Assembly: GCA_018701215.1 (NCBI GenBank)
Contig: JABIWH010000040.1
Span: 43,268 to 107,267 of the forward strand
DNA length: 64,000 bases
Direction: 5' to 3'
DNA from: Rhodospirillaceae bacterium
GTDB taxonomy: Bacteria > Pseudomonadota > Alphaproteobacteria > GCA-2731375
The translations under genes were made by a program, and so were the position numbers. Below are positions 45,622 through 53,650 of the stretch, one piece after another. The stretch's first letter is position 1; the number at the start of each line of letters is the position of its first letter. Under the pieces are notes generated by a model. That model saw only the letters and a program-made list of their open reading frames with translations. It was not told the origin of the DNA and did no database searches.

Positions 45622-45792
45622 ATGATCTCTAGTCTAATTCGAGGAATCGATTCTTTGTTTCGAGATATTGGTACCATATTGAACTTCAAGACTCTGGGGC
45701 ATGGTATCCAGATATCGGAAGGCACTCAGGATCATAATATCGGTCTATATCGAGAGACGATGTACACCAAGATGCGGAATGGTAGCCAATGA
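45622..45792 (+). CDS. Short ORF of uncertain reality (56 aa)
   Basis: The ATG at 45622 is preceded by GAGAGAGGCGATC, a fair ribosome site, and opens MISSLIRGIDSLFRDIG, then TILNFKTLGHG. No domain, signal or homology is recognised. It could be a real small protein or chance. Confidence 0.3.
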   Translation: MISSLIRGIDSLFRDIGTILNFKTLGHGIQISEGTQDHNIGLYRETMYTKMRNGSQ

Positions 45793-46051
45793 TTGATGTA
45801 GTAGCCGCCGTGTGCGGCTCTAACGTCTAGTAAGTGTGACACTTGGTCGATCGTCGGCTCCTGGCACGAAGCGCTGGTAATGGCCTCGAACCGCGACTTC
45901 TGCTGTTCCCCCAGCATCGAGCATTGCCGGAAAATTTCACGTCCATCGACAATGACCCAAAGCGGAAGTCTTGATCGGTTAAAGTCGCAGCCCAGCCCGG
46001 ATACACGCTGCCACTGACGTCGGGCATCGTCACCGACTTCCAAACGAGGAG

Positions 46052-46513
46052 CTAAAGTATTTCGTGAACATCAAACGAGACACCAGTGCTTGTGTAACGG
46101 CCAATGCCAACCCCGACAATTCCGTTGAGCCATAGGTAACGCTCGTCAGCGGTCTCGAATGTCGGCAGTATGCGGACATAGTATCGCGACGGATCGAGAG
46201 CGCCGCGTTTTTCGCGATCGGTGAGCTGAACCGCGATGTCAGCAGTAACGACTCTACGGCCAACGCAAGACATGAAAACCGGCGCGCTGTCGTCGGTTTC
46301 GAAGGCGACACGAATGTCCATCAAGCTGATGTCTTCGGAACGCGCAATGATCCAGTCGCCACCGCCGGAAAGAACCCTGCCGCTAATGCGAGTACCCTCG
46401 ACCCGTCCACCTTTTGCAATAACTATCCGCCGTGACCCGAGCACCAGAGGCGGTTCCAGTTCGATATCCAAGTTGAACAGAAAACTACTGTTCAAGGGTA
46501 ATGGTTCAGCCAT
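46052..46513 (-). CDS. DUF3237 domain protein
   Basis: A 153-residue protein matching DUF3237: GSRRIVIAKGGRVEG, then ISGRVLSGGGDWIIAR, FETDDSAPVFM and YLWLNGIVGVGIG. The fold is a small beta-barrel of unknown function, often near dehydrogenases or lactonases. It stands alone, with a repeat-like stretch on both sides. The ATG at 46513 reads MAEPLPLNSSFL. Confidence 0.8.
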   Translation of the reverse strand: MAEPLPLNSSFLFNLDIELEPPLVLGSRRIVIAKGGRVEGTRISGRVLSGGGDWIIARSEDISLMDIRVAFETDDSAPVFMSCVGRRVVTADIAVQLTDREKRGALDPSRYYVRILPTFETADERYLWLNGIVGVGIGRYTSTGVSFDVHEIL

Positions 46514-46595
46514 TTATCCCTCCTTGGCTTCCCTCTGACATGAAGTGGAGTTTAACGGCAGGTGTTCAGCTAATCTATGCGCGATTATTAAGAGT

Positions 46596-46700
46596 CGCGA
46601 ATGGCAGCTTCTGGCACATACCGCTGGTCATGGACCTGAACGGCAGTTTCTGCTTCTACCTCAGCCTCGAGCATCGCCAATCCAAACAGCGACCGTTGCG
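46596..46700. repeat. Possible degenerate dispersed repeat copy
   Basis: Contains GCTTCTGGCACATACCG and CCTCGAGCATCGCC. Weaker match to the family than the copies at 39.2 and 47.6 kb. Confidence 0.3.
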
Positions 46701-46738
46701 AATGACAAACCGAAGCGACCCTAGGATCCATCAAGGCG

Positions 46739-47305
46739 CTACAAAGGATGTCCAGACCGCTGATATCTGAATACGCCTTCCTGCCTACCTAGGTCCGTGA
46801 AAAGGCCCGACTGAAGAATCCACGCGGGCACACCGTAAGAAACTGGAAATAGCCAAACCGCTAGAGTTCCGCTGGGTTTCAGCACCCTGTGCATTTCCGG
46901 CAAGAGTTGGTCTAGAGGTAAGGTTGGAAACGGAAGCACGCCGAACAACAAGGCAACGTCAACACTCTCCGCTTCCAGGCCTGTCGCCAACGCATCGCGC
47001 CGCACGACCTCAACGTTTTCGAGGCCTGCCTGCCGCACTTTTTCCTCGACCCGTTCGACATAGCCGGAAACCGGATCGAGCGCGATGAGGTGTCCGGTTT
47101 CACCGATAATCTCCGCCGCCGTTAAGGTGAAGAAACCGGTTCCGCACCCCACTTCAAGAACCGTTTGCCCCAAACTGATATTAGCACCACTCAGAAGCTT
47201 TTCCGGGTCGTGAAACCACCGCCTCAATCGGCTTTCCATATTCTTCCCTGGCAGCTTGACCAACATGTTTATCAAGCGCGACTTGCCCAGATTTAATGCG
47301 TCCAT
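46739..47305 (-). CDS. Class I SAM-dependent methyltransferase
   Basis: A 188-residue methyltransferase of the Rossmann type. Motif I is VLEVGCGTGFFTL, followed by LIALDPVSGYVERVEEK and post-motif VDVALLFGVLPF. A strong GGAGGTGAGAG precedes the ATG at 47305, which is good evidence for this start. It resembles UbiE/arsenite-type small methyltransferases, and the end (RQEGVFRYQRSGHPL) matches this family. Substrate unknown; it is isolated by repeat-bearing spacers. Confidence 0.85.
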   Translation of the reverse strand: MDALNLGKSRLINMLVKLPGKNMESRLRRWFHDPEKLLSGANISLGQTVLEVGCGTGFFTLTAAEIIGETGHLIALDPVSGYVERVEEKVRQAGLENVEVVRRDALATGLEAESVDVALLFGVLPFPTLPLDQLLPEMHRVLKPSGTLAVWLFPVSYGVPAWILQSGLFTDLGRQEGVFRYQRSGHPL

Positions 47306-47740
47306 CTCTCACCTCCAGAACGGCGATCGCGTTCAATACAGGTAACATGTCCATCGCTTCCGGCCTCGTCCCCAAAGTAACTATGCTGACGGCAACCTCG
47401 TAAGACGGTCTGCACGGTTTGCTTTATTGCATGCGAAACCCATTGAAGTAGCGAGCTCTACTCATAATGATATCGTGTCGTACGGCAGGAACACCAACTG
47501 CGCCCAGTTGTCGCAGTTGGACCAAAGGAAGCACGCTCATCCCAACGCAATAACGCAGTTGCTAGGGTCTTTGCAGAAATTGGGGTGACTGCTATCGGCA
47601 CTTCTCGAGCATTCCTGCCGCTCTCAGGGATCACCGGACTGCCACCGGAGGCGGAAGTTCTAGCGAGGTCGAAATCACTGTTCATGGGGGTCGCCGCCAA
47701 GTGGCCTGGGCCGCCGGCCGGACGCGCCGGCCGGGCATCT
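47306..47740. other. Intergenic region containing a dispersed repeat
   Basis: About 435 bases with no supported gene. It holds the best-preserved copy of the dispersed repeat (47582-47698). A 64-codon minus frame at 47181-47375, overlapping the methyltransferase start, contains NAIAVLEVRDGRI but is out of frame with a much better gene. Confidence 0.5.
47582..47698. repeat. Dispersed intergenic repeat copy 5
   Basis: Best copy. CGGCACTTCTCGAGCATTCC, then CTCTCAGGGATCACCGGACT and GGCGGAAGTTCTAGCGAGG, aligned to 39211-39320 over its length. Confidence 0.65.
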
Positions 47741-49387
47741 TCAGCCGGCGCCGCGAATGATGAATTCCCACGGCGGCGTTTCGTCCTTTAGATCGAGCGT
47801 TACCTCGATCAGCGCCGGCTTGTTATCGGCCAGGGCCTTTTCCAGGACGGGTTTCAAGCTGGACGGGCTGTCTACCCCATAGCCGGCAACGCCATAACTC
47901 TCCGCCAGGGCGGCGTAGCTGGGGTTCGGCAGTTCCGAGGCGATGGTCCGGCCCTCGAACCGCATTTGCTGGTCGCGCTTGACGTTGCCCAGGGCGCCGT
48001 TGTTGAACAGGATCACGGTCAGACCGATCTGGTGTTCGGCCATGGTCGCCAGTTCCTGAACGGCGAAGTTAAAGCCGGCATCGCCAACTACCGCCACGAC
48101 AGGTTTGTCCGGATAGGCCACCTTGGCGCCCAGCGCGGTGGGAAAGGCATAGCCCAGATTGCCCTGATAGCCCGAGGTGATGTAGCTGCGCGGCTGGTAC
48201 ACCGGAAAGGCAAAATACGAGGTAAAGCCGCTCTGGCAGATATCCTTTACGAAAATGCCGTCGCGGGGCAAAACCGCGCGAATGATGTCGAGATAGGCCA
48301 CATGGGGTTGAATTTTCTCGACCCTGGCGCGGGCGGCGGCCTTGGCTTCGCTAATCCGCTCCCGGGCGTTGGCGGTACGCGAAAAATTCTTGCCGGCGGC
48401 CTCGGCCAGGGCGCGGGCGCCGTCGGCGGCATCGGCGACGATGCCCACATCGGGCTTTAAACGCAGCAACTCCACCGGGTCGATCTCGATGCGGATCAAC
48501 TTGGGCCCGGCGGGGCGGTCATCAGCCCTCATCATGCCGGTCCAGCGCAGGTATTGCAGCTCGCAGCGCGAGCCTATACCGATCAAAAGATCAGTGTCCT
48601 GCCATAATTCCCAGGCGGCTTCCGTGGAGACGCCAAGCGCGTGATCTTCCGAAACCACGCCGCGGCCACTGCGCAACGCCGTCACCGGGGCATCTAGAAT
48701 TTCCGCCAGCGCCAACACCTCGGCACTGGCGTGTTGCGCGCCGCCGCCGCACATGATCATCGGGCGTTTGGCACCCATCAATAGCTTGCCGGCATCCTCG
48801 ATGGCGTCCAGGTCGATTTCCGGGCCCACGGGGGCTGCGGGAACCTCTGGCATGGTGACCAGGGCATCGGCGGCCATGGTGTCCCAGCACATTTCGACGG
48901 CCACCGGTCCGGGCTTGCCCGAGAGCATTTGGCGGAAGCCTTCATCGACCACCGCCGGGGCATCCTGCGGCCTCTCGGCGCGGTCGGCCCATTTGATGAA
49001 GCTGCGCAGGGTGGCCAGTTGATCAGGCAGTTCATGTAGATGTCCCCGGCCCTTGCCCAGAAAATCCGAGGGCACATCTCCGGTCAGACACATCACCGGC
49101 GCCGAACCGGCCACGGCAGTGCACATGGCGGCACCGGTGTTGAGCACACCGGGGCCCGGTACGACGGTGAAAATCCCAGGCCGCGCCGACGCCTTGGCGT
49201 AGCCGTAGGCCATATAGGCGGAGCCTTGTTCGTGCCGGGAATTGACCATGCGGACCTGGTTGCCGGCACGCTGCAGGGCATCCATGATCGGATAGGTTTG
49301 TACGCCGGGCAGACCAAACACGGTGTCGACACCGTGGCGGAGTACCGCCTGCACCATGGCGTCGCCGCCGGTCATACGTTCACTCAT
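47741..49387 (-). CDS. Thiamine-diphosphate-dependent enzyme (acetolactate synthase-like)
   Basis: A 548-residue ThDP enzyme. The N-terminal Pyr domain has GLPGVQTYPIMDAL and the cofactor-activating Glu53 (SRHEQGSAYMAYG). The C-terminal PP domain has the metal-binding motif GDAGFNFAVQELATMAEH, then ILFNNGALG. The reaction could be a 2-oxoacid decarboxylation or carboligation. The family includes acetolactate synthase, benzoylformate decarboxylase and glyoxylate carboligase, but the last normally has Val at the Glu position, so this Glu argues against Gcl. ATG at 49387 has AAAGG upstream. It is the last gene of the NHase operon (29 bases after the AllA-like gene). Confidence 0.88.
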   Translation of the reverse strand: MSERMTGGDAMVQAVLRHGVDTVFGLPGVQTYPIMDALQRAGNQVRMVNSRHEQGSAYMAYGYAKASARPGIFTVVPGPGVLNTGAAMCTAVAGSAPVMCLTGDVPSDFLGKGRGHLHELPDQLATLRSFIKWADRAERPQDAPAVVDEGFRQMLSGKPGPVAVEMCWDTMAADALVTMPEVPAAPVGPEIDLDAIEDAGKLLMGAKRPMIMCGGGAQHASAEVLALAEILDAPVTALRSGRGVVSEDHALGVSTEAAWELWQDTDLLIGIGSRCELQYLRWTGMMRADDRPAGPKLIRIEIDPVELLRLKPDVGIVADAADGARALAEAAGKNFSRTANARERISEAKAAARARVEKIQPHVAYLDIIRAVLPRDGIFVKDICQSGFTSYFAFPVYQPRSYITSGYQGNLGYAFPTALGAKVAYPDKPVVAVVGDAGFNFAVQELATMAEHQIGLTVILFNNGALGNVKRDQQMRFEGRTIASELPNPSYAALAESYGVAGYGVDSPSSLKPVLEKALADNKPALIEVTLDLKDETPPWEFIIRGAG

Positions 49388-49416
49388 CAATACAGCCTTT
49401 CTTAGCCGGAACTTCT

Positions 49417-49899
49417 CTACGCGATGGCGAGCAGATACGGCTCATCCAATGTGTGCCAATCTTCGTCCTGGGGGCCGCCGTCCATATACATCAACAGGGC
49501 AAATGTCGAGGGGCGGTCCAGACAGGTCAGGGGAAAATGCCAGGTGCCGGCATTGTAGTTTATGCCCACATGCCCCGGCACGATAAAGGCACGCAGGGTC
49601 GCCAGATCGGGTGGCCCGTCCGTGCCCTGTGGCTTGGCGACAATGACCAGGTAACGGTCGCAATCCAGCGGCAGAAAGGCCTGCGACGATAGGGGATGGC
49701 GTTCCATCTTGATCACTTCGATGGGAAGCTTCGCGGGCGGCTGCGCCCGTGTCAGGCCAAGATTGATCGCGACACCGGGCCGGCCATTGGATAGTTCCGC
49801 GGCATGGTCGCGGCGGCTGTCAGCCCCGGGGTCCGACAGCATTTGGCCATAGGGCGCAAACGCGGATTCTTCAATCGATGCGGTGGTAAGTTCAAGCAT
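49417..49899 (-). CDS. Ureidoglycolate lyase-like protein (AllA family)
   Basis: A 160-residue cupin-like protein matching AllA: FAPYGQML near the N-terminus, then HPLSSQAFLPL, VIVAKPQG, FIVPGHVGINYNAGTWHFPL and a C-terminal DEPYLLAI. AllA cleaves ureidoglycolate to glyoxylate and urea. The family also includes relatives of unknown use. It follows the NHase accessory gene by 32 bases and precedes the ThDP enzyme by 29 bases, so the six genes are probably one operon. GAGGCACAGC precedes the ATG at 49899. No other allantoin genes are seen. Confidence 0.83.
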   Translation of the reverse strand: MLELTTASIEESAFAPYGQMLSDPGADSRRDHAAELSNGRPGVAINLGLTRAQPPAKLPIEVIKMERHPLSSQAFLPLDCDRYLVIVAKPQGTDGPPDLATLRAFIVPGHVGINYNAGTWHFPLTCLDRPSTFALLMYMDGGPQDEDWHTLDEPYLLAIA

Positions 49900-49931
49900 G
49901 CTGTGCCTCTTTTCGGTCAGGCTGAATATAT

Positions 49932-50303
49932 TCAGGCATCGGTGGGCAGAACAATCGGCTGCCCATGGGGGGTGGCATGCGCCGCGCGGTCCCAGGCTTC
50001 CTTGCGCTCAGCCAGGGCATCGGCGGTGGTCAGGCCCTTTTCGGCGACCAGGGTCTCCAGCGCCTTCAACCAATGCAGATAGTAGGTATCGCCCAGGTCT
50101 GGGTCGCCCGCGCCCACGGCGGCGGCAATTTCCGCGCCCAGATGATCGGCCCATTCGGGCCAGGTGAAATGGCCCTGCTCGTGCAGCCAGACGGTCATGG
50201 CAAAGGCCTGGGCCTGCCAGGGTTCGTCAAAAACCGGGCCGTCTTCGTCACGGGGCAGGGAAGGAAGCTGTTCTTCCGTCGGCACGTTTACGTCCGCTGT
50301 CAT
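49932..50303 (-). CDS. Nitrile hydratase accessory protein (activator, NHase beta-like)
   Basis: A 123-residue protein of the NHase activator group (cobalt-chaperone type). It starts MTADVNVPTEEQLPSLPRDE, contains EPWQAQAFAMTVWLHEQGHF, then EWADHLGAEI and DTYYLHWLKALETLV, all typical of this small beta-like family. It loads cobalt into the alpha subunit. The open frame extends upstream, but its ATG at 50303 overlaps the beta stop (ATGA), so I placed the start there. Confidence 0.93.
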   Translation of the reverse strand: MTADVNVPTEEQLPSLPRDEDGPVFDEPWQAQAFAMTVWLHEQGHFTWPEWADHLGAEIAAAVGAGDPDLGDTYYLHWLKALETLVAEKGLTTADALAERKEAWDRAAHATPHGQPIVLPTDA

Positions 50304-50962
50304 CCGCCAAGCTCCAGATAATCGTCCCAGATATCCAAATAGACCTTGTCCTTGGCGGCGGCTTCTTCGCCCCACAGCTCTTGCGCGGTAAAGCTGACGC
50401 TGTAGAGGTGCTGCGGCTTGTCTCCTGCGAAGACGGCGCGGGTATCTGGAAAAACAAAGACGCCATAATCTTTTTCGATCAGGCCGGTCCGGCCGCGCAC
50501 GTAACGAGGCAGCCGGGTATGCCCGGTGGGATGGATATTTCGGGCCCGCACCAAATCGCCGGCCTTGAAACCCGCCGTCACGTCCACATCGGAGCGGGCC
50601 GATTTGGCCGCGCGCGCACGGGCCACGATTTCCGCATGGCTTAATGGTTCGGCCTGCTTTTCCACCTGGCGCTGGCCGGGGGGCGTTTCGATTTCTTCCC
50701 GGCTGACCATTTCGTGTGCGACCAGGATGTCTTCCGTTCGATACAGCCAACGCAGGTAATAGGAGGAGTTGAGATACAGGGCCGGGTTCATTTGCTCCAG
50801 CGCATAGCGGCCCGCATCGATATTCCAGTGGCCCAAGGCACCCAGAGCGGCATTCAAGGCCCACATCCGGCCTTCCCAAGGGGCATGAAAAACCGGTTCA
50901 TCCTGTTCGATGGGGATGGGGCCGAAACCGTCCATGCCGCCCATGTCATGTATGCCGTCCAT
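50300..50962 (-). CDS. nthB: Nitrile hydratase beta subunit
   Basis: A 220-residue beta subunit: MDGIHDMGGMDGFGP opening, then EPVFHAPWEGRMWAL, LNSSYYLRWLYRTEDILV and a C-terminal half with GDLVRARNIHPTGHTRLPRYV, in pieces, and GFKAGD. It makes the dimer partner of alpha and contributes Arg residues to the active site. The ATG at 50962 overlaps the alpha stop (TGATG), so alpha and beta are translationally coupled. The long frame upstream of the ATG is a shadow of alpha. Confidence 0.96.
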   Translation of the reverse strand: MDGIHDMGGMDGFGPIPIEQDEPVFHAPWEGRMWALNAALGALGHWNIDAGRYALEQMNPALYLNSSYYLRWLYRTEDILVAHEMVSREEIETPPGQRQVEKQAEPLSHAEIVARARAAKSARSDVDVTAGFKAGDLVRARNIHPTGHTRLPRYVRGRTGLIEKDYGVFVFPDTRAVFAGDKPQHLYSVSFTAQELWGEEAAAKDKVYLDIWDDYLELGG

Positions 50963-51585
50963 CAGCCCCGCCCTCCCTTCAAGCGGTCGGTGCCGATCAT
51001 GGAATTGCGCGTCACCAGATCGGCCAGGGCCTCTTCGTCCATGCCATCGGAGCCGACGGGTCGTTCGGGCAGGACGAGATAGCGCACCTCCGAGGTGCTG
51101 TCCCAAACCCGCACTTCCACATCTTCGGGGATATCCTGGCCAAATTCCTTCAGCACCCCGCGTGGATCCTTGACGGCGCGGGAGCGGTAGGGAAAGGATT
51201 TGTACCACGCCGGCGGCAGCCCCAGCACGGGCCAGGGGTAACAGGAACAGAGCGTGCAAACGGTCATGTTGTGCACCAAATCGGTATTCTCCAACACCAC
51301 CATGTCGGCGCCTTGGGTCGAGGCATAGCCAAGGGAGTCTATGGCGGCGGTGCCGTCGCGCAACAACCACTCCTTATATACCGGATCGACCCAGGCCCGC
51401 GCTACCACGCGGGCGCCGTTGCGGGGACCGACCTTGTTTTCATAGGTGTCGACGATGGCGGTCAGGGCCTTGGTATCCACCAGGCCCTTGTCGGTCAGCA
51501 GGGATTCCAGGGCGCGGACGCGAAGGTCGGTGTCGGAAAGATGGGAATGTTCCGGATGCTCGTCGTGATCATGTTGTGCGGCCAT
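50962..51585 (-). CDS. nthA: Nitrile hydratase alpha subunit, cobalt type
   Basis: A 207-residue alpha subunit. The metal motif VCTLCSCYPWPVLGLPP gives Cys110, Cys113, Ser114, Cys115; the Thr in VCTLCSC is the signature of the Co(III) type. It is followed by PAWYKSFPYRSRAVKDPR as in nitrile hydratase, not thiocyanate hydrolase. It converts nitriles to amides. An AGCTAGGT precedes the ATG at 51585, and His-rich residues (HDHDEHPEHSH) sit at the N-terminus, which may help metal loading. Gene order alpha-beta-activator is the usual Fe-type order with a cobalt-type motif. Confidence 0.97.
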   Translation of the reverse strand: MAAQHDHDEHPEHSHLSDTDLRVRALESLLTDKGLVDTKALTAIVDTYENKVGPRNGARVVARAWVDPVYKEWLLRDGTAAIDSLGYASTQGADMVVLENTDLVHNMTVCTLCSCYPWPVLGLPPAWYKSFPYRSRAVKDPRGVLKEFGQDIPEDVEVRVWDSTSEVRYLVLPERPVGSDGMDEEALADLVTRNSMIGTDRLKGGRG

Positions 51586-51598
51586 ACCTAGCTCTCCA

Positions 51599-51817
51599 TT
51601 ACGCGACCGGGGGGAGGTCTTCTTCGAGGATCGAGATACTGAGCGCGAAGGATATCTCGCCTTCGTCATCATCGCGGTGCAGCACGCCGATGAACTCGCC
51701 CGCGATGGAAACTTCAACCGGCGCACCGGGGCGTATGGGCGGGCTGATGGCGATCCGGTCGTTACCGAATATGCGGCGTAGATAACTTTGCACCCTGGCG
51801 ATCTCGTTAGCGGTCAT
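51599..51817 (-). CDS. DUF3126 family protein
   Basis: A 72-residue protein typical of alphaproteobacteria: IARVQSYLRRIFGNDRIAI, EFIGVLHRDDDEGEISFAL and ISILEEDLP. The function is unknown. It lies 13 bases upstream of nthA and is the first gene of the nitrile hydratase operon by position, which is uncommon because DUF3126 is usually found with housekeeping genes. It diverges from the SDR at 51950 with 132 bases between. Confidence 0.88.
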   Translation of the reverse strand: MTANEIARVQSYLRRIFGNDRIAISPPIRPGAPVEVSIAGEFIGVLHRDDDEGEISFALSISILEEDLPPVA

Positions 51818-51949
51818 TGCGCGGCTCCCTATCTTTGTTAACGCTGTATACCAGTGAATGCCGTGCCGGGAAACAATTGTGGGAAACTGGGCAGTGGGCA
51901 GTGGACGTGCTCTAATCGGTAAAGAAACCAGAAAATGGGAGTTGGGGAT

Positions 51950-52783
51950 ATGTCGGAGCTGGAAGGAAAAGTCACGCTGATCACGGGCGGGGCAAGTGGT
52001 ATCGGTGAAAGTGCCGCGCGTCTGTTCGTGGCCGAGGGCGCCAAGGTGGTCATCGCCGATATGCAGCGGGAACGCGGTCTGGCCCTGGCCGAGGAACTGG
52101 GCCCGGCGGCGGTCTTTAGCGAGGTCGAAGTGCGCCAGGAGGCCGAGGTCAAGGCTGCCGTAGATCTGGCGGTCGACACCTGGGGCCGCCTGGACTGCAT
52201 GTTCAACAACGCCGGCTTTGGCGGCGTGCTGGGGCCGATCGAGGAAATTCCGGCGGATGATTTCGATCTGACCATGGATGTGCTGGTGCGCGGCGTCTTC
52301 CTGGGCATGAAACACGCGGTTCCGGTGATGAAAAAGCAGGGCGGCGGCAGCGTCATCAACACGGGCAGTATCGCCGGCGTTACCGCCGGACGCGGCCCGA
52401 TCATCTATTCCGCGGCCAAGGCGGCGGTGGTGCATCTGTCCAAGGTCACGGCGATGGAGCTGGGCGAGCATTTCATCCGCGTCAACTGCCTCTGTCCCGG
52501 CTATATCGCGACGCCATTGTCGGCCAACACTGTGGGCCGCCCGGATGAGCTGATCGAGAAGGCGTATCATACCTATGCGGTGCGCCAACCTATTCCCAGG
52601 ACCGGCATGCCCGATGACATCGCCCAAATGGCCATGTTCCTGGCTTCCGACCGCTCCAGCTTCGTCACCGGCCAGGCCATCGTGGTCGACGGCGGGGCCG
52701 CCACCGGGGTGATGTGGTCCGATCAGAAAGACGTCTACAAGAGCTATCATCCCATCAAGGTCTATAACCCGGACGCGGGCTAA
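51950..52783 (+). CDS. Short-chain dehydrogenase/reductase
   Basis: About 277 residues. The NAD-binding GGASGIGESAARLFVAEG (TGxxxGIG), the NNAGFGG segment, and Tyr/Lys catalytic pair YSAAKAAVVHLSK are complete. I chose ATG at 51950 (MSELEGKVTLITGG, GGGGAT upstream). It oxidises or reduces an alcohol/ketone. It begins a four-gene plus-strand operon (14 bases before the aspartate dehydrogenase-like gene). Confidence 0.9.
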   Translation: MSELEGKVTLITGGASGIGESAARLFVAEGAKVVIADMQRERGLALAEELGPAAVFSEVEVRQEAEVKAAVDLAVDTWGRLDCMFNNAGFGGVLGPIEEIPADDFDLTMDVLVRGVFLGMKHAVPVMKKQGGGSVINTGSIAGVTAGRGPIIYSAAKAAVVHLSKVTAMELGEHFIRVNCLCPGYIATPLSANTVGRPDELIEKAYHTYAVRQPIPRTGMPDDIAQMAMFLASDRSSFVTGQAIVVDGGAATGVMWSDQKDVYKSYHPIKVYNPDAG

Positions 52784-52797
52784 AGCAGGATACGGAT

Positions 52798-53622
52798 ATG
52801 TCGGAACTGACAGTCGGCATCGGCGGTTTTGGCGCTATCGGGGCCAAGGTTGCCAAAGCGCTTGATCCCAACGGAGCGAAGGGGGGCATGCCGGGCATCA
52901 AACTGGTCGCCGTCTCTGCCCGTGACCATGACGGCGCACGAAACCGTATGGACGGCATGGCGAACCCAGTCCCGGTGGTCAGCCTGGCCGAGCTGGCCGG
53001 TCTGGCAGAGGTAGTGGTGGAATGCGCCCCGGCGGCGGTGTTCGCCGAGGTGGCGGAAGCGGCGGTCGAGGCCGGCAGGATCTTTATCCCGCTTAGTTGC
53101 GGCGCCCTGTTGCAGCATCCCGATCTGGCGGCACGGGCAGCGGAGACCGGCGCCCGCATCATCGTGCCCACTGGCGCCCTGGTGGGGCTGGACGCGGTGC
53201 GGGCGGCCTCCGAAGGTATCATCCATTCGGTTCATATGGTCACGCGCAAGCCGCCCAATGGCCTGGCCGGCGCACCCCATCTGGTGGATAACAATATCAG
53301 CGTGGAAAATCTCACCGCGGCCAAGCTGGTTTTTGCAGGCACCGCGCGGGCGGCGGCGAAAGCTTTTCCCGCCAATGTCAATGTCGCCGCCGCACTTAGC
53401 ATGGCCGGCAATGGGCCTGACAACACAACCATTGAAATCTGGGCCGACCCTGGCGTGACCCGCAACACCCACACCATCAACGTGGATTCCGATGCCACCC
53501 GGTTCGAGATGACCATCGAAGGCATTCCTTCGCCTGAAAACCCGGCCACCGGGTTGCTGACGCCGCTGAGTGTTTTGGCAACCCTGCGCGGCCTAGTCAG
53601 CACCCTAAAGGTCGGTACGTAG
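52798..53622 (+). CDS. Aspartate dehydrogenase-like protein
   Basis: A 274-residue dehydrogenase of the NadX/L-aspartate dehydrogenase type. It starts LTVGIGGFGAIGAKVAKAL (GxGxxG) and later has ANVNVAAALSMAG and PSPENPATGLLTPLSVLATLR, which are the family signatures. The usual reaction is NAD(P)-dependent oxidation of L-aspartate to iminoaspartate. In a catabolic cluster it could act on another amino acid or amine. It is between an SDR (14 bases) and an LLM oxidoreductase (28 bases), within one operon. Confidence 0.88.
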   Translation: MSELTVGIGGFGAIGAKVAKALDPNGAKGGMPGIKLVAVSARDHDGARNRMDGMANPVPVVSLAELAGLAEVVVECAPAAVFAEVAEAAVEAGRIFIPLSCGALLQHPDLAARAAETGARIIVPTGALVGLDAVRAASEGIIHSVHMVTRKPPNGLAGAPHLVDNNISVENLTAAKLVFAGTARAAAKAFPANVNVAAALSMAGNGPDNTTIEIWADPGVTRNTHTINVDSDATRFEMTIEGIPSPENPATGLLTPLSVLATLRGLVSTLKVGT

Positions 53623-53650
53623 AAAGTAGGAACTTGAGGTAGGAACACAA

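Larger units (their letters stand above)
45062..46051. other. Long intergenic region, no gene with strong support
   Basis: About 990 bases. It holds a dispersed repeat copy (45366-45420) and a 56-codon frame at 45622-45792 with an acceptable GAGAGAGG Shine-Dalgarno, and an antisense-type frame at 45732-46043. None has recognisable domains. Nothing else is supported. Confidence 0.5.

Noticed and set aside
45732..46043. 103-codon minus-strand frame after DUF3237
   Set aside because: No domain or ribosome site, and it covers a repeat-like stretch.
47181..47375. 64-codon frame with NAIAVLEVRDGRI overlapping the methyltransferase start
   Set aside because: The methyltransferase frame has a strong GGAGGTG and the full motif set; the overlap is probably a decayed end of an epoxide-hydrolase-like gene at best.
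51838..52750. Long minus-strand frames opposite the SDR gene, joined to DUF3126
   Set aside because: They cover the SDR in antisense. The true DUF3126 start is the ATG at 51817.
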